This document shows, in pieces, positions 1 to 9,646 of a DNA stretch of 64,000 nucleotides; positions within the stretch are counted from its first letter, which is position 1, and each line of letters starts with the position of its first letter. The stretch covers positions 212,969,047 to 213,033,046 of the forward strand of contig VDFB02358134.1 in the NCBI GenBank assembly GCA_007258455.2, written 5' to 3'. The translations under genes and the position numbers were made by a program. The notes beneath the pieces were generated by a model. The model saw only the letters and a program-made list of their open reading frames with translations. It was not told the origin of the DNA and searched no databases. The stretch comes from Sequoia sempervirens (lineage: Eukaryota > Streptophyta > Pinopsida > Cupressales > Cupressaceae).

Positions 1-799
1 TACATGTTAGAAGTGATCCATTTCAAAGGTTATAGCATCATTCTACCTTGAAATGGATCAATCATCCATAAAACCCTCAAAATCTATGAAAATCTGCACT
101 TTCTTGAGGATAGTCAGTTATAAAATACAAAGAATTGATTGTTGTTGCTTATCAGAGCATCAAAAGGCATTAAAACATGTAAATATAGGTTCCTAAATCA
201 TCCAACCAGACATATCTTCAATCAAAATCAAGTTTTCATCAAATGAACACAAGAAAAATGCAAGAAATTGTTCTTTTTGCTTTTTCCTGTAGCAGTCCGT
301 ACAAAATCCATACCAGCAACCCAACCTCCATACAAATGGCTTCTATGGCATTGAATAACCTTTCCCCAACTTCTAAAACCATTTTGTATTGATTATTTTA
401 CATTAAAGTGATTAAAACATCAAAAAACTACTTTCCTGCCCAATGTTGGAATTCAAAATTTTGAATTTCCAATTTACAATTTATTAAACTCTACTATCTA
501 AAACTATTGGATTCTTAATTTCCAACCTTATTTGACACAATTTAAGCATTAGATCACTATTTAAACCCCTAAAACATGGCTATCCCATTTACATTGCATT
601 TTGGTCCTAGGGTCCTTATCAGGACCCTTAGGACTTTTAGTCTTCCAACTACTCTCATCCATGCCAAATGCCATTATAGGCTGCAAGATATCATAGTTGA
701 TGTTCTGGAGTGGTTTATAAGTCTTCAAGACCCTTGCAACCTCCTGGCACTTGAAGTGTTCCTTGAAGGGCTTGGGTGCTCCTGCACCAATAAGGGTTC

Positions 800-817
800 T
801 CCCCAGCGGAGTCGCCA
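800..817 (-). promoter_or_regulatory. Primer-binding site, tRNA-Arg type (left arm)
   Basis: On minus it reads TGGCGACTCCGCTGGGGA, three bases after the LTR end. I recall this as the Tat/Ogre-type site complementary to a plant tRNA-Arg 3' end; a tRNA match was not run. Confidence 0.7.
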
Positions 818-820
818 TTC

Positions 821-1795
821 TGTTGGTTCTTTTTCTAGTACACCTAAGGAATCTCTAAAGAGTAGCCAACTTCTATACTCAAGACCCTTAAAATGAATGG
901 CCAACTGACAAGATTCAATCGAAGACTGAAATATTGTACACTTCTGGCTCCATGGGACCTAGGAGGGTATTCCTACTGTATTCATTTTGGTTCATATATT
1001 GTAGAACACATTAATTCACAAATCTATTCCTATGAGGAGCAAATATACATGAATTACTAAAAGATTGGCCTATCTTTGAGAAAACCATGACCCACTCACT
1101 AGGAACCAAGGGTTATTTCAAAATACCTCACACACATGCCTCATGATTGATGAATTTTGAAATGAATTTGCATTTTGATTTCAAATCGGTGACTAAACAG
1201 ATAATTGATACACTTCTGATGTAAGCATTTAACAAATAGACCAGTGTATTGTCAAATAGGGCATCAGAGTCACATACACAACAACCAATAATATAGAAAT
1301 GATTTAATTATGATAATAATGGACAACTCTTACAATACATTTCATCATGGAGCTCAGAGTTTCTAAGACATGAATGATTACCAAATCCTTTCTAAATTAT
1401 CACAAATTTATGACTCTATTTAAGCATTTTAATTGATTCCTTGAATCAAAGCAAAAATAGAGGCACACATTCAAACAAATATCTGAAGATGAACAAAGAT
1501 ATCCTTGATATTTCATTCAAAACTTGCAACCACCTATAGAAGGAGAGTACATGCATTAGAATTATAGATTTGTTTCTATATTAGTCATTACTATAAAACC
1601 ATTTAAGATCACTACATACATGCCTTAGAGCCAAAACAAGTCATCTGCTATATTCATTAATTAATTTTTATACTTAGTTTTCTACCCAGACATATACCTG
1701 ACTCAAAACTTAAGACCAGAACCCCTTGCAAATGAGCCATGGATTCCTTTTATAGCACAAGGAGTAAACAATCTTCTGGCTTGACATGCAGTTAC
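821..1795 (-). repeat. Inverted end A of left LTR-like unit (R-U5 side)
   Basis: Reverse complement of 6954-7928. It begins at the TG/CA terminus and stops at GTAAC, about 40 bases upstream of the TATA box, so the shared segment is promoter plus transcribed part and not the upstream U3. The right-arm equivalent is 39104-40078. Confidence 0.85.
1746..1754 (-). promoter_or_regulatory. TATA box, outward (toward 821)
   Basis: TATAAAAGG on minus in end A of the left unit, about 925 bases before the LTR end. Presumed LTR promoter. Confidence 0.55.
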
Positions 1796-2849
1796 GTCAA
1801 CCTAGGTTAATGATGTGTTGGACGAATTATGTGGGTCTATGTAGGTATTCTGAAATCCAAGGTCTCATGATGGGTTTCGATTGAATGTTGGTATTTGATG
1901 TGGATTTGGATTCAAAATGTTGGTGAATGTGTTCTAGTTCATAATCTGTGTAAATTGGTTTTGACTTGGAATCTATGTGAACGGATTCCGACTACCACTC
2001 TGGGAGAATGGATTCTGATTCGAGATCTGTGTGAATTGGTTTTGACCTGGAATCTATTTCTTCTATTGTAATGTGTCCTTGAGTGTTTATGGTGGTGAAT
2101 TTGTCTAATAAAGTCTTGTGAGGTCTTGTGGAGAATGGATTGATGAATTCGTTTGGGTTCGACATCTTTTTTCTCTCTCTCTCTCTCTTCTCTTAGACCT
2201 AGTTTCAACCATGTAAGATAAGCTCAATATGCAAGGAATGCAAAACTACGTCTATGGAAAATATGAATCTATCTATGTTTTTGGGATTTTCTGAATGAAA
2301 AATAAGGAATGTTCTAAGATGACACTAGTCTAAAATGACAATATCTGAAGATGCAAAGTCTAGGCAAGCTTCTAAGGTAATATTGTAAACCTGGGACAAG
2401 GGTACCAACTACCTAAAGTCTAACCAAGGCGTCAAGTTAGTTATGTCAAGGAACCAATGTAGGACAAGGATCAAAGATAAGTTGAGTTTCCTAACTAGAC
2501 TGATGAGCTAGGAGAACTCCTTGTAGGTCAAAGGATAAGATGATAGGACTAGGTTTAATGACAAATTTTGTTGACGCTATGATTTTTTTCTAGAGTGTAG
2601 ATGGTGGACCTATCCTAAATTTTGTAAAACTGACCTTTCTAGAAGTTTAAATCTAAAGGAAATATGTACTCAAAGATGAAAGTAAAACTCAGAATCAAAA
2701 CGACTATAGTAATGACTAAATGATACCTAAAGGATGCAAAATTAAGCAAATCGTTTTAGGTTTCTATCCAAGGACTGTTGAAGAAAGACAGATGAAAGAC
2801 TAGTATAACCGTGTTGACTGACTTGTGACCGTAAATTCTAGTTTTCTAA

Positions 2850-3270
2850 TAATCAGGCAGATGTGACTCAGAGTTTCACAGATGCAGTTATGTTTCACAG
2901 TTACGGTTTTTTGGTAATCAGTTGTGTGTTTCTGGTAAAGTTTAGTGTCTGAATTTGGTAGATGCAGTTAAGTTTTTAATAGATGTGACTCGTAATGGAA
3001 ATTGCGACTCAGGATGTAACATATGTGGTTTTTCTAGACTTTGTGCACTGGTAAAAGTTTTGCAATAGTGGAAAATACATCATTCCATACTGCAGTTCCG
3101 GCTCGCCTTGTCAGATGCATCAAAAAATATCACAAGTGCAGTTTCCTAAGACATATGCGGTTTCTGATAGACCAAATGCGAGCTAATCTGGCATATGCGA
3201 CTCTAGGCTAAACATATACGACTCGATAGGACAATTGCGACTCTCTGGTGAAAATTTGCGGCTCCGTTGT
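2850..3270 (-). repeat. Array of short GCA-type motifs, cluster 1 (left)
   Basis: On minus, a degenerate octamer close to CGCA(A/T)(C/T)TG recurs about every 25-30 bases, with unrelated sequence between copies. Many copies are preceded by AGT or AC, and several have CpG changed to TpG or CpA. Mirror: about 37636-38050. Confidence 0.65.
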
Positions 3271-3762
3271 GTTTTCAATGAATAGAGATATAAAACTGAC
3301 GTTGTTTTTCTATGATCAAGTTCTGGAAAACAAAGACAATCATAAGACAAAGTGTTTTCAGTTTCATTATGGACTCAAATAATGTTTAATTTGACAATAG
3401 ACAAGCACATCCTAGGCTATGAAGGATAATATTTACTAAGTTCTCACTTGGGTTTCCCCAGCTACACTTATTCAAAGCAGATGATTAGTAGCTTGACCCC
3501 TCTGGCTCCCCTCCATAGCTCATTAACGTCATTTGGGGTAGCCAAGCTACAGTACCCATGAACATCCCATGGCATACCTTCATCTCTACACATGAACCAT
3601 AAGAATATGAGATAGCTTCACAGGTCTGACCTGCTGCACCAGTAAATAGAAGGATTTTGGACACTACAAACAAAGGTGTTTAATTAGGGCACTCCATTCA
3701 TAGGGCATGATCCATGTGGCGAGAGTCCCCTTTCGAATCCATCTCATCAAAACCATATGCGT

Positions 3763-3787
3763 GATTCTTGGGATTTCCCCAAGAATC
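3763..3787 (-). promoter_or_regulatory. Hairpin beside TATA-like box (left)
   Basis: Perfect 10 bp stem (GATTCTTGGG against CCCAAGAATC) around a 5-base loop, beside TTTATAAAAG on minus. The loop differs from the right-arm copy but the stem is intact. Confidence 0.5.
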
Positions 3788-4254
3788 CACTTTTATAAAT
3801 CGGCTGGAAGTCCCTTGGGTTCAGGGTGCTACGAGTCTGAGTCGTCCTAGGGTGAGTACTTTTTCCCACCAGAACAGACCCAAGTTCTAGAGTTAGTAAC
3901 CATTTCTCTTACACCCAGGATCGCACAGATGCACAAGGGGAGAGGATACTTCGATGTACCAAATCGTGAGGGTAATTACACAATTGTGCTTTCGCACCAA
4001 ACATAGTAGACACTTGTTAATTTTAATCGAAATGAAAGATTTTCTACACTACCAAACAATTTGTTTCAAAAATTTAACTAGGGTCTTTGACATGCGTTCT
4101 GTAGAAAGATTCATTAGTAATTTGATATTGGTCTTTGACTATCGATCTATAAAAAATTTGTTAACTCCTTAAGACACACATTGAAAATAGAAGATTAGTG
4201 AAAATAAAAACATGAAAGGAAACTGTAAATTGAAAGTCTAAACCTAAAAATATA

Positions 4255-4470
4255 CTAGTCAGATGCATTGTTTTCTCTGTCAAATGCGTCTCAGTATTTT
4301 TCTAGTCAGTTACGGCTCAAAAAATGACAGATGCGTGATAAGTTTTCAGATGCATTGTTTTCGATCATAGATGCGGTCAAGAAAGTCAATTGCGTCGTTT
4401 TGCCAAGCTTATGTGTCTTTGAATGTCAATTGCGGTGTTTCGTCAAGCAGATGCGTCATTCTGTACAAAA
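4255..4470 (-). repeat. Array of short GCA-type motifs, cluster 2 (left)
   Basis: Same degenerate motif as cluster 1, about nine copies at 20-30 base spacing. Mirror: about 36438-36652. Confidence 0.65.
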
Positions 4471-5106
4471 ACCTACAAAATCAAATAAAAGTCTATGGAT
4501 ACACGAAGATGGTGTCTTCATGTCGGGTTCACCAAATGTAGCTCATAGAAAAACACACGAGAGAGTTATGCAATTTAGATCTAATCTATTCAAACTAACG
4601 AATCCTCAAAGCTTAGATAATCGAGCACAAAAGAAAGATTAAGAACAACATGCATAAAAGAAACTATTTTACCAAACATGTGATCAATTTCGTTGAATAA
4701 CCTCCATTACTCTTCTCCATTTCGTCCATGTAGTGTACTTGCCCTCAGATTTTCAAAGTTCGTGCAAGCATAGCCTAAGTGTTGTGATTAAGACAAAACA
4801 TCGAAGATTCAAGATAATTGCTCTAAAATTCATACAATTTTGAGAGTGATTGGAATGATGGACATATCAATTTATAGAAAATTGATTATTCGAATGATAG
4901 GTCAGGATTGAAAGATCAACGAACGGTTGAGATTGATAGATTAGACATGGATTCCGATAACTATCAGTAGTGACCTGAGTGATACAAATTAGAAATAGAA
5001 ATAAAGATTAAATAAATGATTTAATCTTCAAGTTTGGTATTCAAAAACAGAAGAATTATCTTTGCAGGACAAAGATAAAGATGGATTAAAGCAACTCTTT
5101 GTTTGA

Positions 5107-5690
5107 ATGCATGCACAAGATTTAATTAATTAAATGGGAATATTTAATTAATATGCATGTACACGCAATTGAGTTAGCACTAGATGACCGGATGAAATGA
5201 CGAAGAGATTACTCGAGAAAGAAACTCAGACATTAAATCAAGAGTTAACTGACCGAATTAAATAGATCTTTGAGTCGAGTAAGAGTGAATACTTAGATAA
5301 TTTGCACAATTATCTAAATATAGAGGAATGCGTTAAAACAGGATTTATGAATTAAATAATTCATTTAATTCAAGATTTGATATTTGAAGAATAATTAAAT
5401 AAGATTTATTTAATTAAGTGACGAAGGGATTAAATGAATAATTAAATAGATAAAGAATTTATTTAATTATAGTTGACATATGATAAAGGGAGGAATTAAA
5501 TAAAATTTATTTAATTGAAGAAGAAGGATAAGGTTAATTAGTAACACATAATTAAATAAAAAATGTTTATTTAATTAATCACATAGAATAAAGAAAAGTG
5601 TGAATTAATTAAATAATTAAGATTATTTAATTAATAGAAGAAATGAAGAACTTAGAGAATAATTAAATAATTGACATTATTTAATCATGA
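5107..5690. repeat. AATTAAAT-rich tract (left)
   Basis: AATTAAATAA and its complement TTATTTAATT recur roughly every 20-40 bases in both directions, separated by variable sequence. It lies immediately upstream of the embedded ORF at 6075 and is identical in the right arm where compared. Confidence 0.7.
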
Positions 5691-5953
5691 CCATGGAAGA
5701 AATATGAATTATTAAGAAATATTAAAGTCGCAGGCCTAGACCAGATTTCAGTGTCTACAATATGCTCTCCGCGAGAGCGATCAAATTGATCTCTGTGCGT
5801 GTGGAGACTTAATTATTAGTAATCATGAAGCATAGTATGCAAATTTCCATGCACTTGGGAAATAAACGGCGATAATATGCACGCCAATGAATTTCTATCA
5901 TTTTGCGTGTGTGTATTGTTTAGGAATTGATGGTTCTTATCATCACGTCGCTC

Positions 5954-5961
5954 AATAAATA
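5954..5961 (+). promoter_or_regulatory. TATA-like box before embedded ORF
   Basis: AATAAATA lies about 120 bases before the ATG at 6075. A CACGTCG element lies just upstream. The mirror copy is 34946-34953 on minus. Confidence 0.35.
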
Positions 5962-6074
5962 CAGGAGGAATGACTGCTAGTTTCATCATTTGCAATTAAC
6001 AATTTGTAATTTTCTAAATTTGAGTTGAGTGAATAGTGTTCGATTGTAAGCTCGAGGAGTTGCCAAGAATCAAA

Positions 6075-6647
6075 ATGAGTAAGTCTTCTACTGTTAGAGT
6101 TCCAATTAGGAGGTCGCCAAGGTTTAGTGCGAAGAAAGAGTAGAATAGTATCAATGAGCAGGAATGCAACGTACCTGAACATGCTCCAATTATAGAGGAG
6201 AAGGTTCTTGCCGATAAACCTTTGCTTGTCCCTATCAGGTGTAGTAGGAGGTTATTGCACCAAAATGTTTCCACTAGGAAGATAGACGAAAAAGGAAAAG
6301 AGCCTACCCTGTTCGCATCCAGAGTTTCCAGAAGGGTAAGGTATGGACGCGGTTCATACAAACGACATATTTCTCCCATTGCAATCACAAATAGTTCTTC
6401 AGAGAGTGCTACAAAGATGGATTTGAGCTATCAACAGTATCTCATGATGCAATTTCTAGTTGCTGTCCTAGGAATGAAGGTGCTATCAGTCACACCAATT
6501 TCTGTGCGCACTCTGAGTGGGCATGATGGCTCTCTGCCAGGAAAGGACAAGAACCAGGAAGGAGATGAAGTTTCCTCTCTTGTTGTTGCCACAATGTGGA
6601 GCGGGCGTGTATACTGCGGTTCCAATGCTAGTGTTGGTCCTATGTAA
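6075..6647 (+). pseudogene. Gene-like ORF embedded in the LTR-like unit (left)
   Basis: One frame runs from ATG 6075 to the stop ending at 6647 (190 codons), interrupted only by TAG at 6141. Function not recognised. The product would be basic and Ser/Arg-rich in its first half, with a loosely repeated pattern (VPIRRSPR at residues 9-16, VPIRCSRR near 50, SRVSRR near 80), then a tail with SLPGKDKNQEGDE. Reading is opposite to the LTR direction. A TATA-like box lies 120 bases upstream, and CTTTCCAG (6659) and TTGGTAAG (6720) resemble splice sites downstream. It could be a captured host gene fragment; the function is unknown. Confidence 0.45.
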
Positions 6648-6953
6648 TGGAATTGCTTTCCAGGTTGTTGATTTTGTTATGAAGATGAAATTATGTGTTG
6701 GTTGTTCTCAAATTTTGGTGTTGGTAAGTTTTATGCTGAACGTGGACAATTGAAGTTGGTTTTTGTGATGACCATGTTAATTGCGGATGTGGGTTGATGG
6801 GTTATGCCGATGGTTAATGGCTACTTTTGGTGATATTTGCAAATTTTGATGGTCCAACATTTTGCTTCCCCTTTTGGGAAAATGATTACAGATTGTGTTA
6901 TGAGGGAATTTTGAAATGAAATGCAAATTATTGTGAAATGATACATTTGAATT

Positions 6954-7928
6954 GTAACTGCATTTTGAGCTAGAAGCTTGTTTACTCCTTATGTTATAAA
7001 AGGAATTCATGGCTCATTTGCAAGAGGTTCTGGTATTAAGTTTTGAGTCGGGTATATGTCTGGGTAGAAAACCGAGTATAGAAAGAAATTAATGAATAGA
7101 GCAGATGACTTATTTTGGATTTGAGGCATGTATGTAGTGATCTTAAATGGTTTTATAGTAATGACTGATATAGAAAGAAATCTATAATTCGAATGCATGT
7201 ACTCTCCTTCTATAGGTGGTTGCAAGTTTTGAATGAAATATCAAGGATATCTTTGTTCATCTTCAGATATTTGTTTGAATGTGTGCCTCTATTTCTGCTT
7301 TGATTCAAGGAATCAATTAAAATGCTTAAATAGAGTCATAAATTTGTGATTATTTACAAAGGATTTGGTAATCAGTCATGTCTTAGAAATTGTGAGCTCC
7401 ATGATGCAATGTATTGTGAGAGTTGCCCATTATTATCAGAATTAAATCATTTCTATATTACTGGTTGTTGTCTATGTGACTCCGATGCCCTATTTGACAA
7501 GACACATGTCTATTTGTTAAATACTTACATCAGAAGTGTATCAATTGTCTGTCTAGTCACCGATTTGAAATCAGAATGCAAATTCATTTTAAACTTCATC
7601 AATCATGAGGCATGTGTGTGAGGTATTTTGAAATAACCCTTGGTTCCTACTAAGTGGGTCATAGTTTGCTTAAAGATAGGCCAATCTTTCAGTAATTCAT
7701 GTATATTTGCTCCTCATAGGAATAGATTTGTGAATTAATGTGTTCTACAATGTATGAACCAAAATGAATACAGTGGGAATACCCTCCTAGGTCCCACATA
7801 GCCTGAAGTGTAGAAGATTTTAGTCTTTGACTGAATCTTGTCAATTGGCCATTCATTTTAAGGGTCTTGAGTATAGGAGTTGGCTACTCTTTAGAGATTC
7901 CTTAGGTGTACTGGAAAAAGAACCAACA
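6954..7928 (+). repeat. Inverted end A' of left LTR-like unit
   Basis: The second 975 bp inverted copy, ending in CCAACA but followed by GTCACATAGG and not by a primer-binding site. The right-arm equivalent is 32979-33953. Confidence 0.85.
6995..7003 (+). promoter_or_regulatory. TATA box, outward (toward 7928)
   Basis: TATAAAAGG on plus in end A'. It would drive transcription out of the unit into the arm's inner flank. Confidence 0.5.
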
Positions 7929-7929
7929 G

Positions 7930-8100
7930 TCACATAGGAATTTTTGCATTCCTGCACTCATGCACTTCATCCACTAAACCATGGACAAGACCATGAGATT
8001 TAATATTTTGAGAAGATGAGCCCGATAGTTGTGCAATTAGGTCATCATGCAGGGCTCTATTTTGGGATGAGTAAGCGGGTTGACCTCTTGGTGGACTCAT
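7930..8100 (-). pseudogene. 56-codon frame at LTR junction (left)
   Basis: Mirror of 32807-32977; see there. Confidence 0.25.
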
Positions 8101-8636
8101 GTTTTCAATTTAATTCAGGAACTAGGGTTTTTTCTGATGGGTTGTAGTGTTTTTCAAAAATCTCACACAACTACTAGGGTGAATTCAAAACAATTCAAGA
8201 TAGAAACAGATACCCTAATTCAATTGTAAAAATCTAGAACACAATTCAATACAATTGCAAACCCTTACAATAGTGAATTGATAGATTTTTAGGCTACAAA
8301 TAAACTTACTTGTTTTTGCACTTCAAAAACCCTAATTGTTGCAAAGAGCTCTTGAATCTACAAATTCTCCTCTCTAGATGCTTGAAATGCTTGAGTGAAT
8401 AGTATAATTTCTCGGATTGGAGCTTTTATGGAGAAAAAAATTAATTACTGGCTTGAAAGCCATTTTTTCTACCATTACTCTCAACTCACACGAGCTAGAG
8501 CATGGGTCTACCCATTTCCTAAGTTTAAATGTGAGCTGTTGATCTTTAAACAAAAGATACGATTTGATGGTTGCAATAGATCTGCCCAATTTGAAAATTT
8601 CTTGACATGCATTGAAAAGATCTTTGATAAATAGAA

Positions 8637-9254
8637 ATCTTCCATGTAGAATTTCCCTTACAACTCAACACAAGGCACACTATCGGGAGCAAAAATCACT
8701 TTTGGCCACATGCTAGCTTTCCACGCTTCTGTGGCATCAAGATCAAGCTGTTGAAAAGAACTTGTGGAATGGTGGAAAGCCCTTGAGATTGTACCACGTG
8801 GCATCATATGACCGAGGTTTAAAACCTTTATTTCATGTCAGGAGTAACCAAAAACCAACATGTCCCTTTAATAGTTGAAAACTTGGCACTTGTCACCTTC
8901 CCGTGATTTCATGGTTGTATACAAGTCTTATAAAATGCTTCGCGGAATGGTGAAAATCCATTGAATCAATGCCACATGGTGTGGTGGAGTCTACAAATGG
9001 TCATGTTGTTGCCAACAATGCTTGATATGCCACATGGCACCATTTCCGTGCTTTCGTAGGGTGATTATGGGCCCCCTTAAGAGGCTTCATGAAATGATGA
9101 AATGCTTCAAATTTCACCATGTGGAATTGGTGGGGCCCTCAATAGGGTCCCGCAACAATGTATAACTCAAAATTTGCCACATGTCATTATTTTTGTAGTT
9201 TCATGAGCAACCTTTGCCTTAGTGAAAAGCTCTTTGCGGAACTGCAAAAACTGA
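8637..9254 (-). repeat. Four diverged tandem modules (left)
   Basis: Mirror of 31653-32270. Confidence 0.5.
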
Positions 9255-9546
9255 TAAAATAATGCTAATTGTCAGTGTTGTATTGGTCCCACAAGCATTT
9301 TCTTGAATATTTTATTCATGTAGGGGTAGGTACAACTTAAAGCAATATTTTAGCACGTGCTTTAAGAACAAATTAATGCAACTAGGAAAAGATGGGCCAA
9401 ACTTTATGAAGACACGAGCATTAGACATGCATTTGATAAAATATTTTAGCTCGTAGGTTCAATCAGTAACATTAGGAAAAAAGGGTTGATAAGTAGATGA
9501 TGCCTAAGACATAAGATTGTAACTTAATGAAATGACAATGGGTAAA

Positions 9547-9646
9547 NNNNNNNNNNNNNNNNNNNNNNNNNNNNNNNNNNNNNNNNNNNNNNNNNNNNNN
9601 NNNNNNNNNNNNNNNNNNNNNNNNNNNNNNNNNNNNNNNNNNNNNN
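9547..9646. other. Assembly gap (100 N)
   Basis: Exactly 100 N at the inner edge of the left arm. Sequence after it does not match what lies beyond 31361 in the right arm. Confidence 1.

Larger units (their letters stand above)
821..7928 (-). mobile_element. 7.1 kb LTR-like unit with 975 bp inverted ends (left copy)
   Basis: The unit starts TGTTGG and ends CCAACA, the short inverted ends usual for an LTR, but here the inverted similarity extends 975 bp (821-1795 against 6954-7928, about 6 % diverged in the part I compared). On the minus strand its end at 821 lies three bases from a primer-binding site, so it reads as a 5' LTR whose element leaves the window to the left. Each inverted end carries a TATA box pointing outward. 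No direct repeat is visible at its two flanks (TCGCCATTC and GTCACATAG), so a simple TIR transposon is not supported. Ogre/Tat LTRs of several kb are known to me; kilobase inverted ends are not. Confidence 0.75.
1..9546. repeat. Left arm of a >9.5 kb inverted repeat
   Basis: The stretch is the reverse complement of 31361-40901; paired positions sum to about 40907 at the inner end and about 40902 at the window start, so only a few bases of indel separate the arms. The match reaches base 1, so the arm begins outside the window. The inner end is the N gap. Stretches I compared inside about 4937 are identical, whereas the outer half differs by a few percent. It contains a flank module (7929-9546), the 7.1 kb LTR-like unit (821-7928) and the 5' leader of a Tat-like element (1-820, minus). 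Confidence 0.95.

Noticed and set aside
561..818. 85-codon frame conserved in both arms (561-818 and 40081-40338)
   Set aside because: It starts inside the primer-binding site and both copies derive from one duplicated leader, so conservation is not evidence of coding.
2850..3270. CRISPR-like array
   Set aside because: The repeated word is only about 8 bases and degenerate, spacing is irregular, and the setting is a plant retroelement.
821..7928. A Mutator-type (Pack-MULE) element with long TIRs
   Set aside because: Long inverted ends and cargo fit, but the flanks share no 9 bp duplication and one end sits precisely at a retrotransposon primer-binding site.
7346..8634. Several short frames conserved in both arms (7346-7621, 8374-8589, 8395-8634)
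   Set aside because: The inner arms are identical in DNA, so any frame is conserved; none shows a family pattern, and two of them overlap on opposite strands.
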